The notes: a model not told the origin generated them from the letters alone. A stretch of DNA of 64,000 bases from Lithospermum erythrorhizon (GCA_019722365.1 JADFUC010000004.1:744001-808000), one strand, 5' to 3'; shown: positions 47,420 to 60,440, numbered from the stretch's first letter. A program made the numbers and translations.

Positions 47420-49560
47420 ATGACATCAAAACGTAATCTTGGTAAAAATGTTCAAAGTGATATTGGTAGTGCTAGTATGTCTAATGATTTTGTTAATCTA
47501 GAGGATGATAATCAAATGGATGAATTACCCGTAATTAACTCTCAATCTAGTGTTATGGATAATACTAGTGAAAGGAAAAAAACGTCATGGATTTGCCAAA
47601 ATTTTGTGAGTCGGCCATTGAAAATCAAGGGCAACTTATGTAGAGATTGTAGAAGTGAGCTCTATCGTAGAAAGCGAGGTGGGGGTAAAGGAGTAATGGT
47701 CATCTTCTTTAGACACTTATTAAGTCATAAGATCACTAAGGATGGCGGTTGGGGGAGAGTTTAGTGCAAGGCAGTTGCATACCCCGAACCCGGCCGGTAA
47801 CTTTTTTTAATATTTTGGCTTATAGGATGGAAACTATGAAATTTGTAATTGACTAGTTGCCTTTTAATCGTGTGTGATGGATGGCATTTCACTAATTGGA
47901 TTCAAGTTGTTAATCCTAGCCGTATCCCAGTACTCACCTGCGAACTTCATTACTTTAAATATTTTAAAAATGAAAGAGCTCTTCTAAGTGCGACCCTTCG
48001 ACTTGCCTTATAAAATGTGTTTGACTAGTGATAATTGGTGTCTTTTTGGATTTTGATATAATGTATTAATAACATACCATTTGATTGATAAAGATTGAGT
48101 TTTTACAAAGGAGAATTATTTATTTGATAGCGATTGCTAAACATAACAATATTCAAATTGTTGAAGGTAGCATACTCGTATATTTTGCGAAGATTACAAA
48201 TGTATGAATAAGATTGCTTCCATTTCATTTGATAATGCATCCGCTAATAACGTTTCCATTGAAAAATTAAAGATGTCAATTAAACTGGATTTTAGTGAAC
48301 CTTTTCACGTTATATGTTTATGTCACGTCCTTCAATTAGTAGCTAAAGATGGAATAAAAGTTGTTTGGGATGAGTTTATTTTACCCGATTAAATGGAGCC
48401 GTTAATTTTGTTGTTAATGGGGGAGGTAAGAAAACATGAATATAAAAATTGGTTAGTCTTTCCGGTAAGAAGTTTAAAATTAATTTTGGATTATGAAACT
48501 AGATGGAACTCGACTTACGATCTCTTGGATTCGTTGCATATGTATAAAGAAGAAACCACAACGCATTCTATGAGAAGCATGCTACGGTTGGTGAATATTA
48601 TGTGCATTTACATATAGTAATTGGAAATATTGTTATGAATTGCTTAAGGTCTAGAGCCGATTAAAAGATTATACTAAGTTTTTCCTTCAGTATCATCCAA
48701 ACATTCATCTTTTCTTTTAGAATGTGTTATTGTCTTTCCATTCATATGACTAAACATAGAATGCGTATGTATGGGTTAAAGATATGGTTCGAATATGGAA
48801 GAAAAGTTTTAAAATATTTTCATCTATACCGCGTGCATGCAATTGTGGTGCAATAATGGATCTAATTTTAAATTAAGAGTTTTTCATTTCTCACGTGAGC
48901 GTTTATGATGCTTTAATACCCTTTAATCCCGAATTAAAGAATTTTGATATTAAGAAATATAAAGATGGAATTCAAACTTATTTGTATAATATGTATGGCT
49001 AAATATCAATCAAGGTAATAGGCAAGGTAAAAGACGCCCTCAAATAGTGTACAAACTTTAATGAGACCCTTGCGGGAGTTAAAATCTGAAGTCAACATGA
49101 TCACCTTAGAAATGCTTTACAATTATTAGGTGAAAAATAAATCAAAACTCCATATAGACAGAATGAGTTGACTCGATATTTGACACTAACTTTGAATTAA
49201 TTGACATAATGATAAAAAATCATTTTGATATATTAAAATGGTGAAGTAAAGGAAACCTTGTTTCCGGTATTGTCTAAAATGGCAAAAGAAATATTCTCTA
49301 TACCTATGTTCTGATAGCTAGTGAATCGACATTTAGCATGGCTGAAACTTCTGATACACTCAAAAGGCGTTCAAAACTTACAAGCTCGGCTATTGAAGTA
49401 TGTGTGTGTGTCGAGGATTGGACTGACATTGAACATGGATCTGAATCGAGACTTCGCTCATAGAGCAAAACAAAAGATATGTTCGACGATCTTATGACAT
49501 TGAAGAAGAAATTGAAGAAGAGAGCTTGACACATTAGGCGATGAAGTTGACTCAGACAAA
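47420..49560 (+). mobile_element. hAT-family DNA transposon remnant
   Basis: An intact N-terminal frame (47420-47761, 114 aa) carries a BED-type zinc finger: WICQNFVSR, CRDCRSELYRRKRGGGKG, then RHLLSH. The transposase body follows in separate frames: IASISFDNASANNVSIEKLK at about 48213 and HVICLCHVLQLVAKDGIK at about 48307. Next comes LDYETRWNSTYDLLDSLHMY at about 48487. The hAT C-terminal dimerisation end is at about 49310-49440 (SEFSMAETSD-like, then CVCVEDWTDIEH). Stops and shifts between them show that the enzyme is dead. Terminal inverted repeats and the 8-bp target duplication were not resolved. Confidence 0.85.
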
Positions 49561-52294
49561 AAAAGTCTAAAAGATAGATTAATTTATGATGATTAGATTT
49601 GTATAATGTTTATTTTGAGGAACTCATGTAAACTCTAGCCCCTTAGCAGTATAAGCTGTGAGCGGCTTAAAAAATGTTTATTTTTGGATTATGTTAAACT
49701 ATTGTATGATACACAAAATATGTTCTTAGCATTGATGCTTGGCCAATCTATTGTGTGGCGTTAAAGTCAAACGTCTTGCTTTTTAATTTAAGCGTGGTCG
49801 CTGTATAGCGCCAAATCTTAGTTTTTCTTAGTGTGACAAGCGTGGCCATGTTTAAATTTAACTGCCGCCGTTAATTAACTGAGGCGTGACTACGCCAAAA
49901 TGCGCCTGGCATTGGCCACGTTTGTCTACGAAAAAATCAATATATTTGTGTGTAACAAGCAGCGTGTTTAAAAGATAACGTGGGCACGTTTGTCAGGGTG
50001 CATTTTAAAGCGATCTACCTATTTTTCCACTAATAATTAGCACGTTTGGTCGCGTGCAGATTGAATTCCCGGCGATTTGGGAATTTAGGGTTAAAAAATG
50101 CGATTTTGCAACATAAAAACATATATTTTAACTCCCTGACCAAATTTCTCAGATTCAATCCTGGCAGCTCATCCAAATCATCTCTTAAACATATTCAAGT
50201 ACACTAAATCATCAAATTAAACTCCAATTTACAATAATGGGACCAAAAAGAAATCAAAAGCAAAAAGAAATTGTTCAAGATGAAGAAGTTGCAACCGGGA
50301 GGGGTCGTAGAACGAGACCCCGGCCAAACACTCCACCACCACCGCCCTTACGCAGCCAAGGGGCCGAGGGAGAGGGTGAAGGCAACCTTCCTGATGCACG
50401 CCCCGGGATTGAACCTCGATCATAGGAAGGTATGGAGGTAATTGGCAGTACATTATTTTAGTTATTAGTAGATCAAGTATTCAATTATTTGTATCTTTTA
50501 CTGAAATGATTGGTACCCGAATAGTTGCTTGATTTAAATGTAGCAGCAGGGTTACTTATTCGATGGAGGTGTAGTGTGTAATTACTTGATAAATGGTGTC
50601 ATTAGTAGTATCGCGGAGAAGATGATTTAGTTAGGAAATTCGGTTTTGCGTAGGGAGGGTTCCGTGAATTACTCGAAAAGGGGTGGTGTAATAATTGGCC
50701 GGTTAGTTTGAATGATTGTGCGCCATTAACATGATAGTAGTATAGGTAGAAACGCTGTCCCTTTATAAATTACAATTTGAGCGGCCTTGGTTTGTTTGGA
50801 AGGTCGTTCGAGAGATCCTTTGCCGAGAATAGTCGGCGTCGGGCTTACTTTCATACGCTCTTTTGTTAAAGTGGGCTATTGTGAATGGGGTTAAGGTTAA
50901 TATACAGCATATGATTCTAGACATATCATGTATAAAAAAACAAGGCAGCTAATAGTTTATAAACTGACCTCCCGTATGAGAGGTCTTGGGTTCGATCAAC
51001 AGAGGGTCTTATAAAACATTCTCCCTCTAGAAAAAAAAACTCGCATCAATATGAATACTCTCCCGTTTGTTTGGTGATTGCCAAAGGTGTCCCCGTTTTA
51101 GAAATCAACAAATGATCTGATATAAGAGGACACTATGATAGGAAGATAATCGTCTTTTTATGGGTTGTATATGTGGGAGGGTGAGTTTCTTACTAAGTGG
51201 AAGTTTTGAGATTTGAGTTCGAGGAGGATGATGTGTAGAGTGGATTCAGCCGGATGTGCGCCCCGGTGCGCCCTTAGGATGAATTCTGCAATGCCAGGGG
51301 GAGCCATTCTGTCTGCAGCCCACTGGATCCTCGATCGAGCGAGGGTCATCCGTATATATATATAGTCGATGAATGCGACATAGTAGCCATGTTACGTGAG
51401 ATGAGGCGAGATCTGAGGGAATGAGGAAAACTGTGATAGATCGTCGGCGATGCGGAGTTGAGGATATGAGGTTGACCATGCCGGGGGGATGCCGCGCGAC
51501 CGCCGCGGGGTACCGGTTGATCGTCAAGAAGATGACATTAGAAGAGGATAACAAATTGGAGGAGAGGACATGTGCTGATATAGAACTAATTGTTACATGA
51601 CATGTACTTTCAATTTCAGAGCAATTATAGATTCGCCATGTACTTGATACCATGGCAATTTAGTTTTTAATGATTGTGTTGTCGCCTTGTCGGTGATTTC
51701 AAACATTTTTAGTTTTATTTTATGACATGCTTTGATTCTCAAAATATTTTTTAAGGTGTGTTATGCGCTTGTCGGTGATTTAGGTTCGTTATTTGTTAAT
51801 TATTTTATGGTGTTTAATTTACATTATTTTTTATGACGTTTATGTGTTAAACGTTTCCACGTTTGTCCTAAACGTTTATGAGGGGGAAGAGGATTTGGGG
51901 TGTTTGTGTAAAATAAAGAAGATTTGTGTGTTTTAAAAAGTGGAAAATGTAAATGGACTAAAATATAACCGTTAAACTATGATTCTTGCGGAAGGTAGTG
52001 AGTGGGTAATTTTTAGCAGTGATATGGGCAGGTTTTAAAGCGTGGGTGATATAAATGGAATTTTTGAAGCGTTAGTAATGTCTCTGTCATTATTTCTTTG
52101 TAATGCTCGTAATAATTATAGTGGATTATATTAAACTGTGTACAGATTGTATGAACATTACAAAAAAAAGAATTTCGAATATTATCACTATAAACGCTTT
52201 ATTATGTAATTTGCATCATAGTTCCTCTATTGTTTAAAGTTGTATGGTGTATAATTTAATTAGTATCTACTACCGTCTTGTATTAATTTTAAAT
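49561..52294. other. Transposon-derived, unassigned region
   Basis: 49740-50060 is rich in CGTTTG/GCGTGG phrases. A small frame at 50237-50425 (MGPKRNQKQKEIVQDEEVAT..., then proline- and glycine-rich) looks like the start of a retroelement Gag but is too short to assign. 51240-51560 is GC-rich (GGGGGGATGCCGCGCGACCG). 51840-52090 again has AAACGTTT/AAGCGT phrases. No host gene was recognised. Confidence 0.4.
50942..51045 (+). repeat. tRNA-like / SINE-type fragment
   Basis: CTGACCTCCCGTATGAGAGG is followed by TCTTGGGTTCGATCA, a box-B-like GGTTCGATC within a tRNA-arm-like context, and then an A-rich tail at about 51030. No full tRNA cloverleaf could be drawn, so this is called a SINE-like fragment rather than a tRNA gene. 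Confidence 0.35.
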
Positions 52295-52770
52295 ATTCTT
52301 TTCGCTCCCAAAACACCCGATCTCCACCAAAGTGATGATTTAGACCATTTTACCCCTATTAATATTTACTCATATTATTTCAACTTTTTTATAGCCATTT
52401 TTACTTCTTTATAAATTTAATTTCAATGACGTTTTTATTTTTATAAAAAAAAATAGTTTTATAATATCGTGTTTGGATTGTTGAGCTTGCTTTGTTTATA
52501 ATTTTTTTGCAAACATGTTCGCTAAATTAAGATGGTAATACTAGGTTATTAAAAATAGAAAAGAGATATGAATTATAATATTAGTTACTTTATGAAATAA
52601 AAATAACATTTATAATATTATTTTAACTTATTACTTGTGTTTAGATTGGAATGGAGGGAGTTGTAAAAAATAAAATTGATATAAAAAATTGAAATAATAT
52701 AAATAAATATTATCAATGGGATAAAAGTGTCTAAATTAGCTTTTGAGGTGAGGAAATTAGTCATTTAGAT
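52295..52770. mobile_element. Foldback-type MITE
   Basis: CACCAAAGTGATGATTTAGA and the next 110 bases on the left are the approximate reverse complement of 52640-52760 on the right (TAAAAGTGTCTAAATTAGCT, GAGGTGAGGAAATTAG). AT-rich and non-coding. Confidence 0.55.
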
Positions 52771-53170
52771 GATGTGCAATATTTAAAAACTCAGAAATCA
52801 GGAATAACTAGGCTCAAATTATACGTAAGAAGATACGATGCAATTTTTAAAGCAATATATATGAAATCTGAATTTTGAGTACCACCATGTCTTATCTCAA
52901 TCCGAATTTTAATTGAATTTACCGCGTATGGAATAAATGCTTTTTGTCTTCAATTACTCTTTAATTATATTATTAAAAATTAAAGATTAATATTGTGAAA
53001 GTATTTTAAAAGACGAATCCAATTATATAAATTTTATATTTTATATTTTTAGAATAATGAATAATTAATAATTAATGGTCAAAATTCAATTTCAAAAAAG
53101 TCAAATGACAATTAAAGTGGATTGGAGGGAGTTTATATATAAACTATATTATACATTTTAACTATCATAA

Positions 53171-53437
53171 TACTACCTCTGTTCCTAAAAGATTGTCTAG
53201 CTACTTTTGACGTTTTGATATTTATAATTTTTAAACTTTGATTGTAGATTTTTTTTTATATTGTATAATACTTGATGAAAACTATATCATTGAAAAAGAC
53301 ATTTCAAATTCTTTTCATTGATATTTTTTTTTATCATATTTTATACAATACAAACAAATATATTTAAGGTCAAATAAGTTTAAAAATTAAACTATTAAAA
53401 AGTCAGAAATAGAAAATCTTTTAGGAGCGGGGGAGTA
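53171..53437. mobile_element. Stowaway-like MITE
   Basis: The left end TACTACCTCTGTTCCTAAAA plus GATTGTCT matches the inverted right end AGAAAATCTTTTAGGAGCGG plus GGGAGTA. TA borders; internal near-palindromic AT-rich sequence; about 267 bases. Confidence 0.8.
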
Positions 53438-54165
53438 TTAAACATATTCACATGTTACAAATATTTTAAAATAAATCTTTTTTAAGTAAAGTTGTTAAAA
53501 TTTGTTTCTTATTTAAAAAATGTTTGAATTTATAATGTATACGTTGTAACTATCATTTGTTGATAAGAAACAAATATTAAATACTTTTGTTTGTTGCAAA
53601 AGAATACTATTTGTTAATGTACACGTTATAATTATCATTACCATGTATTTTCTTTCAATTAATGCATTATTACATGCAATTGAATCAAAAGATTATTTAC
53701 CATAAAGATAATAGCAATAAACCTCAAGGATGAAATACTCCGTAAATTCAAAATCAATTTTAAGTTTTTATCAAACTAAATAATCAACCTATTTTTAATA
53801 TAAAAATTGATTCATATAAATTAGATTCTTTATGCCATGCATTTGTATGTCATATCCTATTGAAATAAAATTTGAACTTTTAGAAAAATGTTAGTTTAAG
53901 GTATCTAATAGAATATTTCTAGATTAGGGGTTAATAATAAGATCAAGTAATAAAAAGTAATTAGAAATTCAAAATATGAAATATATTATTTTAAATATGG
54001 AAACACAATTACTAAAAGATTGTCATTATTTCTAAAGTAATAAATACTCCGTAAAAATTAGTTGGAGAACACATAACGAGCTCAGAATAAATACCGCTAC
54101 AAAAAATCAACTATCTTGCACTTCATAAAAGCATAACTTAGTAACATTAGAAAAAACGTAACAAA
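53438..54165. other. AT-rich upstream region of cysteine-rich gene 1
   Basis: No gene was seen. It contains the promoter of the first cysteine-rich gene; the conserved leader (CATAACTTAGTAACATTAGA and AAAAACGTAACAAAATGATG) starts at about 54131. Confidence 0.5.
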
Positions 54166-54545
54166 ATGATGATGAAATTTCTTATGGTCATAGCAGTTGT
54201 GCAATTCTTGTTTGTAGTTTCCTCAGGTATTTTCAAAATTGTTTATATTGGTGTTTTATAATTCATTTTTTATAACTATAGCTAGATACAAAAAATGTAG
54301 CTAATAAAATATTTTCTATGTATTCAGGAGCGGATGAAAATGATGTTAATGCGACTAACATTTGCTATGTAACACAAAATGCACCTGGAAAATGTGGCCC
54401 TCAACCAGCTCTTGAATGCTATAATTTACTAAAACCAAGTCATCCGAACAAGGAACTTTTTGATTGTGAATGTTTTTCTAATGAAGGTTATTCAAGTCGC
54501 CTTTGTCGATGTAATTCTAATCCTTGTCCTGGTTCAAAGAACTAG
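54166..54545 (+). CDS. Small secreted cysteine-rich protein, copy 1 (defensin/SCR-like layout)
   Basis: Two exons, 54166-54226 and 54328-54545, giving 92 aa. Exon 1 is the signal peptide (MMMKFLMVIAVVQFLFVVSS). A phase-1 intron follows directly, the standard layout of plant defensin-like and S-locus-cysteine-rich-like genes. The mature part has eight cysteines spaced C-x9-C-x7-C-x15-C-x-C-x10-C-x-C-x4-C, with FDCEC and RLCRC as paired CxC motifs, and ends NPCPGSKN. The spacing is not that of classical gamma-core defensins that I know, so the family name is tentative. The expected role is an apoplastic peptide in defence or cell signalling, by analogy only. It lies in a tandem duplication with copy 2 at 55821. 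Confidence 0.8.
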
Positions 54546-55030
54546 GTAGTTAATTGATTTCTATATATGTAATGTTTCTCCATAATGTATGTTTCATCTT
54601 GTTAGTCCAAATAGTTGTTTAACTCATTTCATATGTGCAAGCGATTCTTACATAAATCTTAAATAGTTCTATTTAGTCAAATCAAGTAATTTAAATGGGA
54701 ATGAATATAATATTCTCTACTTTAATGGTAAGAACCAATATTTGTTGGGATGTGTTGCAAATTGATTAAGATGAGTCTAGGTGCTTAAGATTGAATAATT
54801 AATATTAAAAACAAGTTGGTGAATAATTTTTTTTTATAATGTTTACCCATCAAACCAATCTCAAGCATTATTGAAAATCGAAGAATTCTCGAGGTTGGAT
54901 TATCACAATCTTGACCAAATTGACACGTACCTAACACAATCTTGATCTGGCAAGTTAAATTTATGGCCTATTTTTTGTAATAAGGAAAGACTCTTTCATT
55001 ACGTTTTAGAGAGCTTAGGGTTGCTCGAAA

Positions 55031-55774
55031 TTTGAACCAACCTTTGAATTAGAAGTTCAAAGGTTCTATTTGGAGGGAGAAATTCAATTTTCAATGAAAA
55101 TAAGATTTTTTTTTATAAAAGTATATAATTTGGCCGAACCTAAAATTGATGTTCGAACTATATCGAACTGAACCTAGAATCAATCCCATTGAGGCCTTTG
55201 TATCTTTTATCACTAAAAGAGCGATTAAATGCAATAAATCATATCTACTTGAATGACGAGTCGTAGGCGTAGCTTGATCACATACAAGTTAACCCTAGGA
55301 ACACTAATATTACTATTTACAAGAGTATTTTTTTAAGTACTTTTTGGAAATACAAAGACGTTCATTCTCTATTAAAATTTATTTAATAAGCTATGGTGAC
55401 TATAATGAATGATTCATCTAGTTTGCCAAAATGTATATTGCGTGGGGCAATCTGTTAGTCAAAGTGCAAATCTGGCATTCGATGATTCAGATTATTAATG
55501 TTTTGCCAAAATGTATCAACCTTTTGGACAATGAGACACTCATAAGTCATAACTATTCCAGACAAAAGCCCAACAGTGTGATTTATAAAATTCAGACACC
55601 CACTGCATGACGTTTTGACCCTCCGCCATAAAATACCACCAAACGCCTCCAACCACCACTTAGTTCGACGCCGTCAACATAGAGAATTAAAATTATGTTT
55701 ATATTCAATAATTCATTTGCTCCACTTCAAAAGATTGTCAATTTTAAAAATAGATTGAATAACATTATAAAAAC
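55031..55774. other. Spacer between the duplicated cysteine-rich genes
   Basis: AT-rich, with a 65-codon minus-strand frame (55455-55652; MEAFGGILWRRVKTSCSGCL...) that I cannot assign. It may derive from a retroelement. No further copy of the gene is present in the spacer. Confidence 0.4.
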
Positions 55775-55820
55775 GTAACAAATAGCATAGCATAGTAACA
55801 TTATAAAAAAACGTAACAAA

Positions 55821-56197
55821 ATGATGAAGAAATTTCTTATTGTCATAGCCGTTGTGCAATTCTTGTTTGTAGTTTCTTCAGGTACTTTCAAAATTATTTA
55901 TATTGGTGTGTGTTATAATTCATATTTTTATATCTATTCATAACAAAAGCAATAGTTAATAATATATACAATAATTCAGGAGCTAATAATGGAAATGATG
56001 TTGATGCAATTACTTATTTACTTGTAACACAAAATGCACCAGGAAAATGTGGTCCTCAACCTGCTCTTGAATGCTATAATTTACTAAAAGCAAGTCATCC
56101 AAACAAGGAACTTTTTGATTGTGAATGTTCTAATGAAGGTTATTTAAGTCGCCTTTGTCAATGTAAATCTAACCCTTGTCCTGGTTCAAAGAACTAG
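55821..56197 (+). CDS. Small secreted cysteine-rich protein, copy 2
   Basis: Two exons, 55821-55881 and 55980-56197, also 92 aa. The signal peptide (MMKKFLIVIAVVQFLFVVSS) and the phase-1 intron match copy 1. The mature part keeps QNAPGKCGPQPALECYNLLK, FDCEC, RLCQC and NPCPGSKN. The first cysteine is gone (NICYV in copy 1, TYLLV here), and a Phe after the CEC motif is deleted. Seven cysteines leave one unpaired, so the fold or the function (a dimer, for instance) would differ, unless this copy is decaying. The reading frame and splice sites are intact. Confidence 0.75.
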
Positions 56198-56739
56198 GTA
56201 GTTAATTGATTTCTATATATGTAATGTATGTTGATAGTTAATTGATTTCTATATATGTAATGTTTCTCCATAATGTATGTTTCATCTTGTTAGTCCAAAT
56301 AGTTGTTTAACTCATTTCATATGTCTAAGCGATCTTACATAAATCTTTAATAGTTCTATTTAGTCAAATCAGTAATTTAATTGGAATGAATATAATATTC
56401 TCTACTTTAATGGTAAGAACCAATATTTGTTGGGATGTGTTGCAAATTGATTAAGATGAGTCTAGGTGCTTAAGATTGAATAATTAATATTAAGAGCAAC
56501 GGCGAATAAAAAAAAATTGAATATTTTGATGCATTTATAAAGCCATCAAACTCATCTCAAATTCTTATTGGAAATCGAAGTTATCGAGTTGGATTACACA
56601 ACAATCTTCACCAAACACACACATACCTAACAATCTTGATCGCTCGAGTTAATTTTTTGGCCAATTTTTTGTAATAAGGAAACACTCACCGTCATGGCGT
56701 TTTAGAGAGATTAGGGTTGCTCGGGTCAGAAGGAACAGC

Positions 56740-58830
56740 CTTTTGTTAATGCGTGGTTGGATGAGGCACTACATGTGGGAGTTTTTGGTATTGGATGGAC
56801 AATGCCGGCGTGTGGAGTGTACTCGATCAAGTGCTAAAATTATGTAGGGTTTGGATGTGTCGGCAGCTAATCGGCGTGGCGATTCCGTGTGTAGAATAAT
56901 TGCTATCTATCAAAGATCTTGAAAGATATTGCACAGTATTCAAGTAGTTGAGGAAAAAGGCAAATGTTGAAGTTTGGTAGGGCTTCGTTTCTGCTTATGG
57001 AAGATTGGCGGATCTTTATGAATACTTTTCCATAAATTGAGACGAAAACCTAGGAGCCTACAGCATATATATATTGGTGTTAATTCAAGTGGGCACGAAG
57101 ATACTTTATTACAAAACAAGCATTTGTGTTCTAGTGTAAGGTCGTGTTTAGAAATTCTTTAGTCTTCTAAACTAATGTACGGTGTTATAACTTTCTTTGT
57201 TGTGGCCGATCCTTGAGAACTTCTCATGATTTTTATAAATTCGAACACTTGGTGTGTGTCGTAGGAGAAAAAAGTTAGGTGGATCTAGACTATAAACTCA
57301 TTTGAAGGTTGAATTAGTGCATCATGAAATGTGAACCGTTTGTGTAAGTCACTACTTGTAATTACTTCTAGTTGATAGTGGAAGTTCTCGGCAAGCGGCC
57401 TTTGACAAATGAGTTATACAGGCCCAGTTATTATTTTGTGTGTTCTTTACTTTTTGCGCATTTTACTCTTTGTTCCCACTGGTATTGATCGTTGGATTGA
57501 CAAGCCAGTGGGTGTCTTGGTAGTTCCTTTTCAATTGAGTATCGGAGAAGGCTGGCTCGATCTGAGTGAGATCGTGAACTAATGGAAGGTAACCAGGAAG
57601 GAAGCTCAATTACTCGTCCCCCCGACTTGATGGATCGATTATCCTATTGGAAAATAAAATGACCCGCTTTTAAGATCGGTGTATCTGAGAACATGAAAGA
57701 ATTTGTCTTTCTACAGATGAGCAGAGCCAGCATAAGTTAATGAGAAAGGAATTCTTGTGGTTAAAGAAGAACAAATTGGGTGGCCGTAGAAGCGGAGGTG
57801 TCACTTGAGGAAACAACAAAGCCTTGAATGCTGCTCTTTTGTCTTTGTCGGTCGAGAAGTCTTTAAACTTATTAGCTCTACAATACGATTGCTAAGGAGG
57901 CGTGGAAAATGCTACGGGCTATACTCTGAAGGAACTCTAAAAGTGAGGATAATACAGGCTTCGGCTTACCACGAATGGGAGAATTTGAAGATCTGAGAGG
58001 ATGGAAACAATTACTACTACTGACTCAGAGATAAAGATCTAGCAAATGAGTCTTTTTCCTAGGAGAAAAGATGAGCAACGAGAAGCTAGTTAGAAAAGTG
58101 CTGAGAACTCTCCCTAAGAGATTTGCTCACAAGGTGACAGCCATTGAAGAAGCTCAGGATCTATCTATTATGGGCTTTGATGAGCTGATTGGAAATCTCA
58201 CGACTTTCGAGATGACTCTTGAGGTTATTGAACCAGCTAAGGGAAAGGGAGTAGCTCTAAAGGCTACTAACTCTGAAAATGGCGAGAGAATTTGGCTGAG
58301 ACAGTAAACTTGTTGGCCAAAATTTCAATAAAATCTAAAAGGTTCAGCAAAGAAATCATATTCGAATGCATGGGCGTGTTTGGCCAAGCCAGGGGATTGG
58401 CCCAAGGATGGAAAAATTCGAAATTTGGTGGATCCAGTGATAGTGGAGCGAATCTTGTCGGTCAAAGGGAGATAGAATGTAGGAGTGTGAAGAGTTTGGT
58501 CACATCAAGTTGAGTGTCCCGATTATGTGAAGAAGCGATTCTAAGAGTTACTCTGGCTACATCGGATGAAGAGAGACCGACGAAGAGGAGGAAGCAGCAA
58601 TGAAGTTAACGCTTTGCTTAGCATTCTGACTCATGATGTTCAAGAATTTCTTGTCAATCCAAGTGTCGATATTCTCGTCGATAGTGTGAGTGAGGATGAG
58701 GGAGAACTTGCGAAGAAGAATTAATGGCAAACTATAAATTCTTATTTGATAAGTAGTCAGCTTGACTCGAGTTTTCAGGAGAAATCGAAAAGAAGCTGTC
58801 TTGAAGAAAGAATGAAGAAATACAGTGAAG
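56740..58830 (+). mobile_element. Ty1-Copia remnant (LTR region, PBS, gag)
   Basis: An LTR-like region (about 56740-57530) ends before GAGTATCGGAG at 57536, a degraded initiator-tRNA primer site. Gag starts at 57581 (MEGNQEGSSITRPPDLMDRL, then SYWKIK) and continues with stops and shifts: VFKLISSTIR at 57856, then EKLVRKVLRTLPKRFAHKVT at 58079 and FDELIGNLTTFEMTLEVIEP at 58178. A degraded zinc knuckle (ECR..., GHIK) is at about 58480-58530 and ELMANYKFLF at about 58720. It is typical of plant Copia Gag with a UBN2-type domain. The pol genes are missing, so the element is truncated and inactive. Confidence 0.85.
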
Positions 58831-60379
58831 GTGGTTGAGGAACAAAAAAATTGGAATCACAGCATCCTTGAATATGTTATAGCGATTATGAAAAAAATAC
58901 TATAAAAATAAATAAAATAATTAATTTGAAATAAGATGCGAAATAAATGTATATTGAATGGGGCGTGCTTTGCGATTTCAAGCTAATTTGCCAATTAAAT
59001 TTTGGAGAGAATGTATTTTATCTGCTTTGTATTTGATTAATACTTAACTCCATCTAGTGTTTTAAACTTTAAGTCTCCTTATTGAAGTCATATAAAAGTC
59101 TCCCCCATTACACACAGAGTTAAGAATGTTCGGATGTTTATGCTTTGCTCATGACCAAAAGTCCAAATTTGATAAGTTTAATAGTTGAAGTCGTCGATGC
59201 ATTTGTGTAGGTTATCACCCAGGAAAAAGGAGGTGGAGTTTACCTTGATCGACTATTGTACATTTTGTGTGTCTCGAGATGTAAATTAACATGAGAATGA
59301 ATTTCCCTATGTTAGTTCCTCTACTACAAAGCTTAGTACGAATACATCCCATATGCCTCTTACGATTGATTGTGCTTTTGAATATAATGATTCTGAGAGT
59401 GGTGGTGATGTTGTGGAAGTGTCAGTGACATATAGGATTGAGGGGTCTCGGTGGAGCTGCGAGCGGCACATTACTCGTCTCTGCCGAATAACAACAACTG
59501 TGGGTTTCCCGGTTGAAATTCCAATTTAGGCAACATGGTGATTCGGCTCAATGGTTTGGTCGGGGCTTAGGGGGAGGTTACCCAGGCGGTTTGAAGGAGT
59601 TGTTGAGTGGGGAAGAGGACAACAGTGAAAACCTCATTTGTTAAGGTTTTACGATTATATTTATTCGTTTCATAATTAGGGAGGAAGAATGCGAGAAAAA
59701 TGGTTGACCCATGACCGCTTTGATACCTACGATGGTGAAGAGAAGTTGAAGTGCGGTACGTCTTCCCAAATTGCTACTCTTTGTAACTTTGGAAATATGA
59801 GTACATGGTTGGCAAGTTACTCGCGCCAAAAGATAATAGCATATGGATACTATAAATTTTTCGAGTATATAAAATGAAATTAAGATGTAACCAACATGAC
59901 ATAATGCAAACTGGCGAGCACACGGAGGATAAACACCCCGGATATTTATTAATAAGAAAATTAAATCAAATCCTTATCGCTAAATTACCTTACAATTATT
60001 AGATTTCTTCATATCAATCATTAATATCTCATAAAAACATAATATTTCAAGATCCACAATATAAATATTTTTAAATAAAAAATTTGGACTAGAACAACTA
60101 AAAATGAACAAGGGAGTACAATATAGTAGGAGATGTCTTTGTTTGAACGAAAAATATTACAATAATTTTCCTTATTAATATTATCATATATTCAAATCTT
60201 ATAATAAGTTTTTCTAATAATAGCTCATAAATTACAACACATAATATAATATATTGTGTACAAATATTACAAAAGTAGAAATAAACTAATCATTACGTTA
60301 CACGTTACTAAAGTGCATTCACACATCTATTATCATAAAATGAATAAATTAGCATAAAAATAAACCAACAATAATATTT
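58831..60379. other. Intergenic, partly transposon-derived
   Basis: 59330-59880 has scattered open stretches (CAFEYNDSESGGDVVEVS, then WSCERHITRL) that may be retroelement debris, but I cannot name them. 59940-60380 is AT-rich and contains the NFXL1 promoter. Confidence 0.4.
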
Positions 60380-60440
60380 ACATATTTCCATTCGTACCCC
60401 CATTTGGTCATTTTCTGCAATTTCCTCTCCATTTTTCCAG

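Larger units (their letters stand above)
54131..56730 (+). repeat. Tandem segmental duplication carrying both cysteine-rich genes
   Basis: Unit 1 (about 54131-55030) and unit 2 (about 55775-56730) share the leader, both exons, the intron and about 480 bases of 3' flank (AGTTAATTGATTTCTATATA, GTTAGTCCAAATAGTTGTTT, TTGTTGGGATGTGTTGCAAA, TTTTAGAGAG/TTAGGGTTGCTCG). About 740 bases of unshared DNA separate them. Unit 2 also repeats the AGTTAATTGATTTCTATATA stretch in tandem at 56201 and 56235. High similarity in non-coding parts points to a recent event. Confidence 0.88.

Noticed and set aside
50955..50995. Possible tRNA gene from a GGTTCGATC box B
   Set aside because: No acceptor stem, D-arm or anticodon arm could be drawn; treated as a SINE-like fragment.
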